Source of the DNA: Cryptomeria japonica | Lineage: Eukaryota > Streptophyta > Pinopsida > Cupressales > Cupressaceae | Assembly: GCF_030272615.1 (NCBI RefSeq) | Contig: NC_081408.1 | Coordinates: forward strand, 617,764,476 to 617,828,475 | Length of the DNA: 64,000 bases | Direction: 5' to 3' | Notes under the pieces: model-generated | The model's input: only the letters and a program-made list of their open reading frames with translations | The model's database searches: none | What the model was told of the DNA's origin: nothing | Part shown: positions 23,963 through 34,751 of the stretch, piece after piece | Numbering within the stretch: position 1 is the first letter of the stretch | How the letters are laid out: the number at the start of each line of letters is the position of its first letter | Position numbers and translations under genes: made by a program

Positions 23963-24483
23963 GTGATGAAAAGACTTAGGAAAAATGTGATGAAATGACT
24001 TAGAAAATTTGTGATGGAAGGATTTTAGAAACTTGTGATGAAAGGACTTAAGAAATTTGAGAATGAAAGGACTTAAGAAATTTGAGGATGAAAGGACTTA
24101 AGAAATTTGTGATGAAAGGACTTAAGAAATTTGAGGATGAAAAGAATTAAGAAATTTGTGATGAAAGAACTTAAGAAATTTGTGATGAAAGGACTTAAGA
24201 AATTTGAGGATGAAAGGACTTAAAAAATTTGTGGATGAAAGAACTTAAGAAATTTGAGGATGAAAGGACTTAAGAAATTTGAGGATGAAAGGACTTAAGA
24301 AATTTGTGGATGAAAGGACTTAAGAAACTTGTGATGAAAGAACTTAAGAAATTTGTGATGAAAGGACTTAAGAAATTTGAGGATGGAAGAACTTAAGAAA
24401 TTTGAGGATGAAAGGACTTAAGAAATTTGAGGATGAAAGGACTTAAGAAATTTGAGGATGAAAGGACTTAAGAAATTTGAGAA
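23963..24483 (-). repeat. Element D tandem array upstream of gag, about 22 units of 24/25 bp
   Basis: Units share AAAGGACTTAAGAAATTT on the plus strand and begin either GTGATG (24 bp) or GAGGATG (25 bp). The array ends 12 bases before the gag start codon, so it is the last part of the transcribed leader. Confidence 0.95.
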
Positions 24484-25484
24484 TGATTGATGAAGAAGGT
24501 ATGGTAGTGATGGTTTAGAAGAAAACTTGATGACTAGGTTGTCTTTGGCATGAACATGAAGGATCTATTTAAATGACAAGTTGTATGAAGGGATATGACC
24601 ACCCTGATTTGAATGATAGTAGGTGTTTCAAGGGACAAACTTGAATGTTGACGTAGAGGATAAACTCTTAGCTTCTCTCTTAGGCTTATGAAAAATGGGA
24701 CGGACGGAGTTTTGATGCAATTTTGAACTTGGTGTGGGTAATAACTTGGACAATTTGTTTGTGTCTTAACAAATATTTTTGCAAAGTTTTTTGGGGATAG
24801 TGATGTGTTTTTAGTCTACTCTTGGCAAGTATGTATCAAACAAAGCAAACACAATGATTAAATGCATATTATCTCAAAGACACTCATGCTCATATACAAC
24901 ATTCTTAAGGCTAGCAAGGATAATAGTCATTGAATCCCAATTGGTTTCCCATCTACGCTTACCCAGAGCGGACACTTAGATGCTTGACCCCACTGGCTCC
25001 CCTCCATGGCACTCACTTCTCGGGGTAGCCAAGCATCAATTCCCATGAAAACTCCTCATGGCAAACTTTATGTCTCTACTAAGGGTCGTAAGAATATGGG
25101 CCGCTTCAGAGGTCCGACCTCCTGCCCAATGACTAGAGGGTTTTTGGCCACTATGAACAAGGTGTTTAGTAAGTCTTCCCATTAGGATCTACCCTTCGAA
25201 GTTGTGCAAGCGCAATTGAGGCCTATAGCCCAACGAAGCACCAAGAACTTAGTAGTCACGCAAGCATGATTGAGATCTCTAGGATCCTACTAAGCACCCA
25301 ATGTGAGAGTGAACTCTCATATAGCCTCAACCATTAACCCTTTCGTAGTCAATGGCCTATTTATTATAGTGAGTTGGGAACCCCAGGTCTGGGTGTACTC
25401 ACTTGGGTCGTTCCCCTCTTACCTTCTCAAAGAGAAAGTTGGGAGGGCAGGCCCGCTAGAGATAAACACACAATCAAACAAGAA

Positions 25485-26830
25485 AAGGTTGGAGGGTCTG
25501 GATTTCTGAACGTCTAATAAGACGAGAGCATACTTTCCTACCTTTACGCTTTTCTTAAAGACACATAAGACAATAGTTCATTCCATTTTAATTAATATCT
25601 AGGTGCCTAATTTAAATAAATGCACAATATTTGGTTGAATCAGCTAGGCAACCTGCAAAACCACTTGATTAGTAGTTTGGAAAAATAGCCTTCAACAAGC
25701 GTCTTGCAAAAAATCAACAAAATGACAAAAATATTAATTTTTTTAATTTTTTGGGAATAAATAGAAAAACATGAATAAAAACTTTTTTACTAATGACAAA
25801 TGTGGATTTGAAGAAAGCTTTGATGGGTAAATGGGGTTTGACTAGGTTTTTACCACTTTCTGAGGGATATGCAAGTGAAAAAAATGGGGATTTTGGAGGA
25901 AAGATGAAGGAATGGGAAAATTTGTCCAAGAGGGACAAAGAAGCAAAAGTTGAAGATGGATAATATGGGAAAAATTTGGAGGTGATTGGATGAAAAGGGA
26001 AGAAGTTATGGCAAACCTTAAAAATAGAGAAATATGAGATTTTGGGCTTCAAAAAGTGGATTTTTGAGATAAGGCCTCCAAGGAAGAAAATGTGAAAAAT
26101 GGCAATGTAGAGAATATGGTGAAGTTTGAAGGGAAATGGAGTCAAGATAAAGAAGATATGGCGAAAAAATAGAAAAATATTTACTTATTATTAATTTTTT
26201 ATTTTTATTTTTAATATTATTATTTAACCCTAGATTTAACAGAATAGAAACCCTAAATTTAACAGAACAGAAACCCTAAATTTAACAAAACAGAAACCCT
26301 AGATTTAACAGAGCAGAAAGAAACCCTAGATTTAATAGAGTAGAAACCCTAAATTTAACAAAACAGAAACCCTAGATTTAACAGAGCAGACAGAAACTCT
26401 AGATTTAATAGAGCAAATTGTCGCACTAAACAGAATAGAATAAAAATGTCAAAGGTCCGGATTTCTGATTGTCCAGATAGACAAGAGCATACTCTCCTAC
26501 TTTCACACTTTCCTGCGGGTGGATAGATTATATTTAAACAGAGCAGATAACAGGAAATAAATAAATAAAATGCAGACTACAGTTAGCGCCTACAATTTTC
26601 AGACAGATTAACAAAGCAGACAGTAGCACTACACAGATAGAAAAGTGTCAAAGGTCCAGATTTCTAATTGTCTAGATAGACAAGAGCATACTCTCCCATT
26701 TTCACACTTTCCTGCGATCAGAGCATACAGTCGTGCTAAACACAATAGAAAAGTGAAAAGTCTGGATTTCTGATTGTCTATATAGACAAGAGCATACTCT
26801 CCTACTTTTGCACAGATTATACTAAAATAG
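25485..26830 (-). repeat. Element D leader: four dispersed repeats with a conserved hairpin
   Basis: Copies of about 65-70 bp start near 25485, 26450, 26645 and 26755. All share GGATTTCTGA or a near match, a hairpin and AGAGCATACT. The hairpin is TTGTCCAGATAGACAA (26469-26484), TTGTCTAGATAGACAA (26668-26683), TTGTCTATATAGACAA (26774-26789) and CGTCTAATAAGACG (25511-25524). Confidence 0.8.
26226..26405 (-). repeat. Element D leader: telobox-like short tandem array
   Basis: About seven units of 24-30 bp carry AAACCCTAGATTTAACAG or AAACCCTAAATTTAACA on the plus strand. Several contain AAACCCTAA, the plant telobox sequence. Confidence 0.75.
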
Positions 26831-26974
26831 AATAGACAACAAATCAAATAACAAATCAGATAACAGAGTTGTCTTGCTGCAACAGAAACAAAAAAGAAGA
26901 AGAAAGAAACAGAACATAATAAGGAGGAGCTATCGCGCAGAAATGCAGAGCCACGATTCTGGAACCTGCAAAAA

Positions 26975-26975
<1 letters not shown>

Positions 26976-27018
<43 letters not shown>

Positions 27019-27034
27019 TTATTTATTTATTTTA
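26976..27034. repeat. AT dinucleotide and TTTA microsatellite
   Basis: About 19 AT pairs are followed by four or five TTTA units. It is flanked on both sides by ATTCTGGAACCTGC in direct orientation. Confidence 0.95.
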
Positions 27035-27127
27035 TTTTTTCTGCAGTCGCGCTATTCTGGAACCTGCGTCTCACAACTCACAAAAACCTTAAAAAAAAAT
27101 AATAACATTAGTTCTCAGGGACGTGAG

Positions 27128-27147
27128 TCCCACTGGGCGTGTCAAAA
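27128..27147 (-). other. Element D primer binding site
   Basis: The minus strand after the LTR reads TTTTGACACGCCCAGTGGGA. The same site type is seen in element K (TTTTGGCATGCCCGGTGGGA) and resembles that of Tat/Ogre elements. I cannot assign the tRNA with certainty. Confidence 0.7.
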
Positions 27148-28223
27148 TGAAGAGGGAAAAATAGATTTGAAAGGTAAACTGATCAAAACATAATGAAATA
27201 AACATGCAGAATGTTAAAATATCATAAAAAGACCATTTCACCTTGCTATTTTACCTTCTCCTTCAGATTGAGCTTGATGAAGTGAAGGCGCCACTTGATA
27301 ATGCTCCACTTGACGTGCTCCTTTGATTGCTGGATGTGGATGGCTCTCTAATATTGTGCACAAATGATAAGGATGAATGATAAGGATGAGATGATCAAGT
27401 TGCCAAGATGATTTCTTGGGCTCAAAAGGGCAGCATAAGCTTACTGAATTTCAAGATGTTTTGAATGAAGGGATGGAACCCTATTTTATAGGAAGAGGAG
27501 AGGAAAACGGATGGCTAGGATGAATTCGAGATGAAGGGCTAAGATTTACTTGTAAGGTCACACAAGGTCCAAAAGAGGGTGTGGAGACCAAGAAATATGC
27601 CTTAAAGGCATTTCGTATCTCCACACTCTACAAGATGCATTGGAGGAATTAAAAATTCTCCAAAAATGGATATTATGGGGATTAGAAGAATAAAAAGGAA
27701 TTAAAAATTCCTTGGGAGAGGGAAATGCCTAGAGGAATGTAAGATTTTGAAAATCTTACATTCATCTAGAAAAATAGCATTTAAAGCTAGTGGCTAGATG
27801 AAAGGACAAAGAGTTGACTTTGTGGCTAATCATGATGATTAGCCATTAACGACTCATTAAGAGGGGAATTAGAGGAAATGTTAGGTGGGATTTATATTTG
27901 TAGGAGAATTTGACTAAAAGAATAATGTTAAGTGAGTTTGGGAGTTTCTAGAAGAATTTATTAGGTTAATGATGAATTAAGAAGATGATTTGTAGGAATC
28001 ATGTAGGTTAACTAATTAATTGAAATTAATTAGCTAAGAGGAAGATTTGTGAGGATTTGATTTTTTAGAAGAATAAAGAAAGGGAATAAATCAATCATAT
28101 GCTATAGTGACAATATTAATTATATTTAATTAATATTGAGAAGAATTTTAATTAACATAATTAATTAATTAATTATGTGAGGAATTAAAAAATAATTAAA
28201 ATAATTATTTTTAAGTGTCTACA
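27148..28223 (-). repeat. Element D 5' LTR
   Basis: It is 1076 bp and pairs with 13764-14793. The promoter TATA box (minus strand TATAAAA) is at 27484-27490. It is followed by the TSD CCTGG at 28224. Confidence 0.92.
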
Positions 28224-30090
28224 CCTGGTATAAGGTCAATACAATGACCGATTTCCCTTTGAGGAGGTAAAGTATTTGTGGTATGGTCTGCAACTATTCT
28301 CTTATACTTATCTAGCAGATCTTGAACCTCCTTAGGACCTAATTTCCTCCTTACCTCTTGACTCTTAGGCTTCTTTTTAGGTTCATCCTTAGGCTTGACA
28401 ATTATTGCGAAGAAAGGAGTATCTTTCTCCTTCAAATCTTTCATGAACTCCTTCTCATCTACTACCATGACACTAGTCACAAAATGCTTATCCTTACTGT
28501 CATCCGGGAGAGGGGTCATGGTGAAGTTCTCTCCATTTTTGGTGAGGGTATAGACATTTTTCCTACCTTCATGCCTAGCATCTACATCATATTACCAAGG
28601 CCTACCAGGTAACAAATGACAAGCATCCATTTCTATGACATCACACAACACTCTATCCTTGTATTCACCAATTGAAAAGTCTACCCAAACTTGTTCACTA
28701 ATCAACACTTGTTGTCCTTTGTTTAATCAAGATACTTTATAGGGATAGGGATGAGGTAGTCTTTGCAGGTTAAGCTTGGTGACCATTTCAACATAATCTA
28801 TATTGTCTGTGGATCTAGAATCTACAATGACTCTACAAATCTTACCTTGTACCTTGTAGGTGGTTCTGAAAAGAGATTTTCTCTGAGGTGGTTCTTTGCT
28901 GATAGGCTCCTTCAAGAGTGTCCTCTTGATCATCAAGATCTCTCCTTGATTCAGGTCTGGAGGTCTTGATGTTGATGTGTGGTAGGAGGCCATACTTTGA
29001 CTATCTTCCTCTTGAATCAAATGTGCTCTTCTTTCACCCCCTTGACTACCATTTCCTTTCTTCTCTGGACACCTAAAGGATTGATGTCCAACCTGGTTAC
29101 AAGAGAAACATCTATGGGTGAAAACACTAGGTCCTCTTCCACAAAACCTTCCTCTACCACTTTCTCTTCTTCCTCTAAAACTACCTTTGTTCCCTGATTC
29201 TCCATAATGTTCCTGACTGCTTGTTTCTCCTTGGGGTTTAGGATATGATCCTCTACCATTGAATCTTCCCTTAACTCTAAAATTTGTACCCCTTCCTCTA
29301 TTATGGTGTTCTCCTCTCCTCTTTTGATTCTTCTCAATTCTAAGTGCCATTTGGTAACACTTGTGCACTGATTCGGGATTAAACAAACTTAGTTCATCTT
29401 GATTGTTGAACTTAAAGCCATTCATTTACCTTGCTAGACTTTGTGTCTCACTCTCTGGTATCTTTTCTTTAATTGTCATTCGGTGGAACTCCTTGGTGTA
29501 AGCACTAACATCCAAATCTTTTTGCCTTAAATTTTTAGTTTCTAATGTAGGATTATCTCATAATCCTTAAGGACAAATTGCTTCTTAACTTATGCCACCA
29601 TCTTCTTCCATGAAGTGATGGAGTTCTTACCTTCCACCACTCTTTCCCTTTGTAGGACATTCCACCAACTAAGGGCAGGACCCTTCAATTTTGAATTAGC
29701 CACCTTCACTCTTTGGTTGTCTACCACATCCTCATATTCAAAATAGTTTTCTAAAGCCTCAATCCAATCCATGCACTCCTCTGGATTCATCTTCCCTTGA
29801 AACATGGGTAATTCTGCCTTAGTGTCTCTTCCACCTACTCTTTTAATGGCTTCAATCAATTGCCTTTGATTTGTAGGTACAACTGGGTTCTCTCCTTGTT
29901 ATCCTCCTTCTTCTTCTTCCTCAGAATCTGAGACAACATCTTTCCCAGCCTGATCCTTCTTCAAATTTGATATTTCTGCTTCCATCTTTCTGTTCTTGGC
30001 TATTTTCTTCCTCACTATCCTAGCCAATTCTACATTGGTGACTTTAGAGGGTATCTCCTCTTCAATTTGTCCCTTTGTCCTATCTCCCAT
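28224..30090 (-). pseudogene. Element C gag, protease and start of reverse transcriptase
   Basis: Gag starts MGDRTKGQIEEE at 30090. The capsid region (LPMFQGKMNPEECMDWIEAL, 29590-29859) is followed by an Arg/Gly-rich segment with a CCHC knuckle (CFSCNQVGHQSFRC, near 29100). The protease reads VIVDSRSTDN, so the Gly after the catalytic Asp-Ser is Arg. The usual WQYD-type segment is interrupted by a stop (GRPW-stop-YDVDARHEGRKN). The frame then runs through GPKEVQDLLDKYKRIV and GHCIDLIPG, where D has inserted. Because the TSD is copied, Pro-Gly occurs at both edges of D. Several stops and a gap near 29430-29590 break the frame. Confidence 0.85.
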
Positions 30091-30120
30091 GGTTTAAACT
30101 CTTCCCAAGGTTATTCTAGG

Positions 30121-30132
30121 GCTCTGATACCA
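30121..30132 (-). other. Element C primer binding site (initiator Met-tRNA)
   Basis: The minus strand reads TGGTATCAGAGC two bases inside the 5' LTR. Confidence 0.9.
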
Positions 30133-30134
30133 CT

Positions 30135-31966
30135 TGATGAAGATGACAACAATAGTAGGATGGTAAATCCCCACTCACACTCACGTTTTACTCTTCCAAT
30201 CTCAAGCCTTTGAAGGCTTCAACTCACACCAAACCCAAATTTGAGCTTCTACCCCTCAAAAGGGTTGGAACACACCTTTCAAATGTTCTTAGGTCCTGAC
30301 AAGACCTTTCACAACTTTCTTTCTTCACAAGAGTAATGACTTTTCTCTTTTACCCCTAGTCACATCTACCCAGCTAGTAGCCCTATTTTCCTGTTGTTTA
30401 GGTCTTTACTCTAAAAAGTATTAAACAAGACCCCAAAATTTTTTTAGTTTCAAATACCCTTTTTGAACCTCTTCCAAACTTCAAAGAATCAGACCTCCAA
30501 CCTGCTCCAGTACTCCTAGGTACCCACTTGGGTCACAGACCTAGTTGAACAACAATAGGATGGTAAAACCCCACTCACACTCACATTTCAGTCTTCCAAT
30601 CTCAAACCTTTGAAGGATTCAACTCACACCAAACCCAAATTTGAGATTCTACCCCTCACAAGGGTTGGAACACACCTTTCCAATGTTCTTAGGTCTTGAG
30701 AAGACCTTTCACAACTTTCTTGCTTCACAAGAGTAATGACTTTTCTCTTTTACCCCTAGTCACATCTACCCAACTAGTAGCCCTATTTTCCTGTTGTTTA
30801 GGTATTTACTCTAAAAAGTGTCAAAGAAGGCCCCAAACAAGTTTTAGTTTCAAATACCCTTTTTGAACCTCTTCCAAACTCCAAAGAATCAGACCTCCAA
30901 CCTACTCTAGCACTCCTAGGCACCCACTTGGGTTGCAAAGGGAGTGTATGGGAATGGGATAACAAGGAAGATCCAATTCTTCTGGAGGCTTGTATGATGT
31001 CTAAATACACCAATTCAATCATCTAACTCCTTTTCCCACTATTATGCATCTTGCAATCAATCAATATTTGACTGTTCTAATCTAAACCCTCACAAAGTTT
31101 AGACTATGGCTTGGTGGTAAAAATACCAAACCGACTCCTCTGGTCTCACCCCTTTGGAACCTCATAATAAACCCTCCTAAACTTAATTCTACCAATGGTC
31201 ATTGAAAACCAATGGCTAGATTGTAAGTTAGGGCATCATCTATGCAACACCCTATGAAAATGGAGGGTTTCAAACATGCAGAGGGTAAAATGTCAATATC
31301 TTCCTTCAAACACCACTTCAAGAGGTTAGACTAGGTTCATTTGAAATGTAACTCAATGCTCTTTCTTACCAAGACAAAATTTCACAAAACCATTCAATGC
31401 CTTGTATGAACAGTACAAAAATATAACACAGTTCTGGTAAAATCAGATTTGTTTATTCCAAACACTCCACCAAACTTCTCCAAATATTCAACCAAAATAA
31501 AAAATCTTTCTTCTTTGGTTGTGCAAGAATGTATAGATTCCTCTCAATGGCTACAAACAACTTTGAAATGGTTATGACCATTGGGGAAAAGTTACATTCC
31601 AACCGGCAACTTTTGAAAAGTTGCTTGACAACAATGACAATAATTTTGCAACTTTTGCAACTTTAATCCCTAAACACCTAAACCTTGTCAAACACATCCA
31701 AGGTCATCATTTAGCCTTCAAAACACCTAAGACAACATTCTAGGACCATAAAACACAAAAATTCATAATTCAAGTCCACATGGCCTAATAGACCTCTAGG
31801 CTTATATGTTCACCTAAGAGGTTATTGACCACACAAAAGGCATTTTATTACATCCAGGGTGATCTTTGAGATCCAACCCATTATTGTAACACAAGTAAAC
31901 ACAAGACAATTACTAGACACCCCTAAGTCATGAAAACACTATGAAAAGTAGAGGTGCCCTGCACCA
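30135..31966 (-). repeat. Element C 5' LTR
   Basis: It is 1832 bp, begins TGATGAAG and ends CACCA on the plus strand. Its right end matches 10847-10987 and its middle matches 6241-6896. It contains the tandem duplication listed next. Confidence 0.88.
30147..30935. repeat. 400-bp tandem duplication inside the element C LTR
   Basis: The segment starting AGGATGGTAAA at 30157 recurs at 30557 with an offset of 400 bases. It keeps the same order (CCCCACTCACACTCAC through CACTTGGGT). The copies are similar at roughly 93-95% by eye. Confidence 0.9.
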
Positions 31967-32241
31967 GCCTTCCTGCATGTGCATGCCCCTTATTGTAATA
32001 TTTATTCATCTGATCAGTGGATAGATATTGTGGGTCTCCAATCCCACTGTGGTTTTTCCTCCTTGAGGTTTTCTACATATAAATATATGGTGTTATGGTG
32101 TTCATATTTGTTCTTGTATTGTTGCTTATTGTTATATGCTTTTATGTTTATCGATTGTTGAGTTGTATTAATAAGGTTAAATTTCTCCATTCCATTAGAA
32201 CATTGATTCACCCCCCCTCTCAGTGTTCCTGGTTTCCAATA
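31967..32241 (+). repeat. Element E 5' LTR, final 275 bp
   Basis: It matches 45046-45319 (CATGTGCA, CATATAAATATATGGTG, CACCCCCCCTCTCAGTG) and ends TTCCAATA before the primer site. The first 900 bp would lie beyond element C, outside the window. Confidence 0.88.
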
Positions 32242-32255
32242 ATTGGTACTAGAGT
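32242..32255 (+). other. Element E primer binding site (degraded)
   Basis: ATTGGTACTAGAGT follows the LTR; it is a mutated form of ATTGGTATCAGAGC. Confidence 0.75.
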
Positions 32256-32312
32256 GTAGTCCTCTTTTTGTAGAAGACTAAAAGCTTGAGTAAGATCCTG
32301 AAACCAGAATCC

Positions 32313-33510
32313 ATGGAGATGTGTTTGAGGCATTAGCTTGAAGTTTCTCTTGAAGATTTTGAAGCTGAAAAAATTTAAGAACATAAAGATGGAAGATGAA
32401 TTTAGATCTATAAAAGAATTCATTATCACTCTACAAGAAAAACTATCTAATGGTCAAGCCAAAAGGGAGGAACTGCGGGAACAATTGCTAGATAAAAATG
32501 ATGAAGAAAAGGATAATCTGAAGAACCTATGTCAGAAGATGAATCAAGAAAATGAAGTTATGAAGAATGAAATGAAAGCCATAACTATGAGGATGTGCAA
32601 GGATATTGAAGAACAGAGGAAGAATGAAGATAATCTTTCTATATCTCTGAAAGATAGATTTGAGGAATGCATTAGGTTGTTTCATGAGAATGATATGTTA
32701 AAAACTGAATTAGTGTAATCACAGAACAATAAGCAAGAGTTGGAAAGAATGACAATAATCCTTAGAGGAGATCTTGATGCTGCAAATGAATTCAAATATA
32801 AGCTCAAGGTTAGTTCTGCTAAACTTCATGAGCTATTGAAGGATCAAAGGCGCAAGGGAGATACTAGAGGACTTGGATTTGAACAAGGTCAGAGCTCCAG
32901 TACTGCAAATAAAGATCAGACATTTGATATATAGAATGATTAGAAGGTCAACAAGAATTAGAGGTCACTAGTAAGGCAACCCAATGCACACAAAGTGAAA
33001 GGTAGATGTTTTGTTTGCAATAAGTTTGGTCATATGAAAAGACATTATAGATATAGAGTAAGTCAGAATAACAATGCAGTTCTTGGTCAATGTTCAAATT
33101 GTAGAAGGTATGATCACAAGGATGAAGATTGTAGAATGTATGTGAAATGTCATGCATGTGGAAAGTTTGGACATATGGCTAATTAATGCAGGTCAAATAA
33201 TGGTCAAGGTTATAGTAAGGCAATTCAAAAAAATAATATCACTTGTTATGCATGCAATTAAGTAGGACATATTGCTAAATTTTGCAGAAGAAAGAACCTA
33301 CTGATAGGAAGTGATAAATCTGATGAAAAAGGAAAGAAGAAGATTGATGACATTCAAAAGGAGCATGAGAAGAGGTGGGTTATGAAGTCTGAGGCTCAAC
33401 CCACATAATCAATTGCCCCAGATGTTCATTTGGCTGAAGGATATACCCCGATTACTCAACCGAAAGAGCAGAATGTTCCTGCACCGATAGGAAACTCATT
33501 TGGTAACTAA
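32313..33510 (+). pseudogene. Element E ORF1: coiled-coil, zinc-knuckle Gag-like protein
   Basis: It starts with ATG at 32313, directly after the primer site as in A and G, and ends Gly-Asn-stop at 33508. The first 200 codons are a coiled coil alignable with G (ILTLQEKLSNGQAKREEL-like heptads). Knuckles follow at 33000-33300: CFVCNKFGHMKRHY (last Cys lost), CSNCRRYDHKDEDC, a third interrupted by TAA, and CYACN-stop-VGHIAKFC. Stops and a frameshift near 32370 disable it. No UBN2-type capsid precedes it. Confidence 0.75.
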
Positions 33511-33659
33511 GACATTCACCTTAAGGGGAGGAAAATTGATTACAGATCTTGCATTTACCTTGGTAGTGGTCTGAAAGCTTGTTTCAGATCTTTGGAGAAA
33601 TCAATTTGAAGGTTAAATGACGAAGATTTGTTGGATCTTGGATCTAGTTTGGTTTACCA

Positions 33660-34751
33660 GTAATTCACTTTATGAGTTATGATTTGTTCATACAACTACA
33701 ATCAAGTATTTTAGAATCCTTGATAGTGAATTGGAAAGTTTGACCCTAGATGTGATGAAGGAATATTTTTTGGTTATTCAACTAAAAGAAAAGCATATAG
33801 ATGTTATAACAAAAGATTGCAGAGAATTGTGGAGAGCACCAACGTGAAAGTGGATGAGCAGCACAAAGACCAAGCTAAATCTTATGACAGAGAATCGACA
33901 GTGGAGATGATCATAAAAGAACCAATAACACCTATACCGGAACATAATGCTGAACCAGTTACCCCAACATCATGAGAAAACTCAACTATAATAGAAGATC
34001 AGAGCAGTGAAATAGAAAGTTATAAGACTCCTAGGTTTGTAAGGTTGAATCATTTAGAAGATCAAATAATTGGACAAGAAGATGGTTGGTAGCTGATGAG
34101 GTATGTTTAATTTATCAAGTTGAACTGACATCAGTAATTGAAACTTGTAAAGATAAATGTTGGACATAAACTTTGGAAGAATAATTGGATCAGATAGAAA
34201 AGGACAATACATGGACTTGGATGTTTTTGGAACTAGGCTTGATTGGTTTACAAAGGATACTTTCATAAGGAAGGAATTGATTATGTTGAATCCTTGCTCT
34301 GGTAGCTAAGATTTTCAGATATTTTCAAGGTTTTTCTAGTATGTTTTTTGGTTTATGAGTACTTTACACTATGAGCATATTTGGATGTTGATAGCCAGGT
34401 AGGCACATCCGGTGGAGAATTCTTTCTTGGGAAGAAGTTGGTTTCCTAGATCAGCAAGAAGCAGTCATGCATTTCTTTATTTATTGCTGAAGCTGAATAT
34501 GTTGTAGCCACAACTAATTGAACTCAAGTTCTATGGATAAAGCAGATGTTGAAGGATATACAAGTGAGTTGTAATGTACTAGTTTTTATTCATTGTGATA
34601 ACTCTGCAGCTATTGACATATCCAAGAATCCGTCATTTCACTCCAAAAATAAGCACATATCAATCAAGTATAACTTTTTGAAGGAAAAGGTAGAAGCAAA
34701 AGAAGTCAAATTGGTTTATGTGTACACTAAAGAACATATAGCAAACATCTT
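33660..34751 (+). pseudogene. Element E pol remnant: integrase tail, trace of reverse transcriptase, RNase H
   Basis: About 33731-33866 encodes the copia integrase tail (CDEGIFFGYSTKRKAYRCYN, then RLQRIVESTNVKVDE). Around 34160-34220 a few residues (LDQIEKDNTW) match the start of copia reverse transcriptase; the rest is deleted. From 34380 RNase H reappears: AEAEYVVAT, IHCDNSAAIDISKNPSFHSK, KHISIKYNFLKEKV. The frame is cut by F in the ANIF segment and resumes at 43592. Protease and integrase core are absent. Confidence 0.8.

Larger units (their letters stand above)
24484..27127 (-). other. Element D leader (long 5' untranslated region)
   Basis: These 2.6 kb between the tandem array and the primer site contain no convincing gene on either strand. 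They hold the hairpin repeat family, a telobox-like array and an AT microsatellite, listed separately. Bases 24640-25480 are unique-looking and of mixed composition. Long leaders are common in Tat and Ogre elements, some with an extra gene before gag; none is visible here. Confidence 0.6.
13764..28223 (-). mobile_element. Element D: Tat-type Ty3/gypsy retrotransposon with dual RNase H
   Basis: LTRs 13764-14793 and 27148-28223 are flanked by the perfect TSD CCTGG (13759-13763 and 28224-28228). From the right: 5' LTR, primer site, 3.2 kb leader rich in repeats, gag (23951), protease with a G-patch-like segment, reverse transcriptase, two RNase H domains, integrase (to 16728), a 1.9 kb 3' region with a minisatellite, polypurine tract, 3' LTR. 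A second, archaeal-type RNase H is the hallmark of the Tat lineage. The LTRs differ at about 6 of their first 175 positions and less beyond, so D is among the youngest insertions here. It sits inside the pol gene of C. Confidence 0.92.
6241..31966 (-). mobile_element. Element C: chromodomain Ty3/gypsy retrotransposon, split by A, B and D
   Basis: The parts are 3' LTR (6241-6896 and 10847-10987, the rest left of the window), pol 3' half 10944-13758, pol 5' half plus gag 28229-30090, primer site 30121-30132 and 5' LTR 30135-31966. The domain order gag, protease, reverse transcriptase, RNase H, integrase, chromodomain places it among the plant chromoviruses. It inserted into the 5' LTR of element E, whose sequence resumes at 31967. 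The two LTRs differ at about 10 of 148 positions next to the polypurine tract, so it is older than D. Confidence 0.85.

Noticed and set aside
23963-24483. CRISPR-like regular repeats (also at 15007-15602)
   Set aside because: Units are contiguous without unique spacers, and the context is a plant retrotransposon; these are minisatellites.
24900-25480. Mixed-composition stretch in the D leader that looked like a possible structural RNA or rRNA fragment
   Set aside because: I recognise no rRNA or tRNA signature, and it lies inside the D leader in the expected position.
26874-27092. Open frame with alternating Tyr-Ile
   Set aside because: It is a reading of the AT microsatellite.
30121-30132. 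tRNA-like sequence TGGTATCAGAGC at many places
   Set aside because: It is the primer binding site complementary to a tRNA 3' end; no cloverleaf surrounds it at any site.
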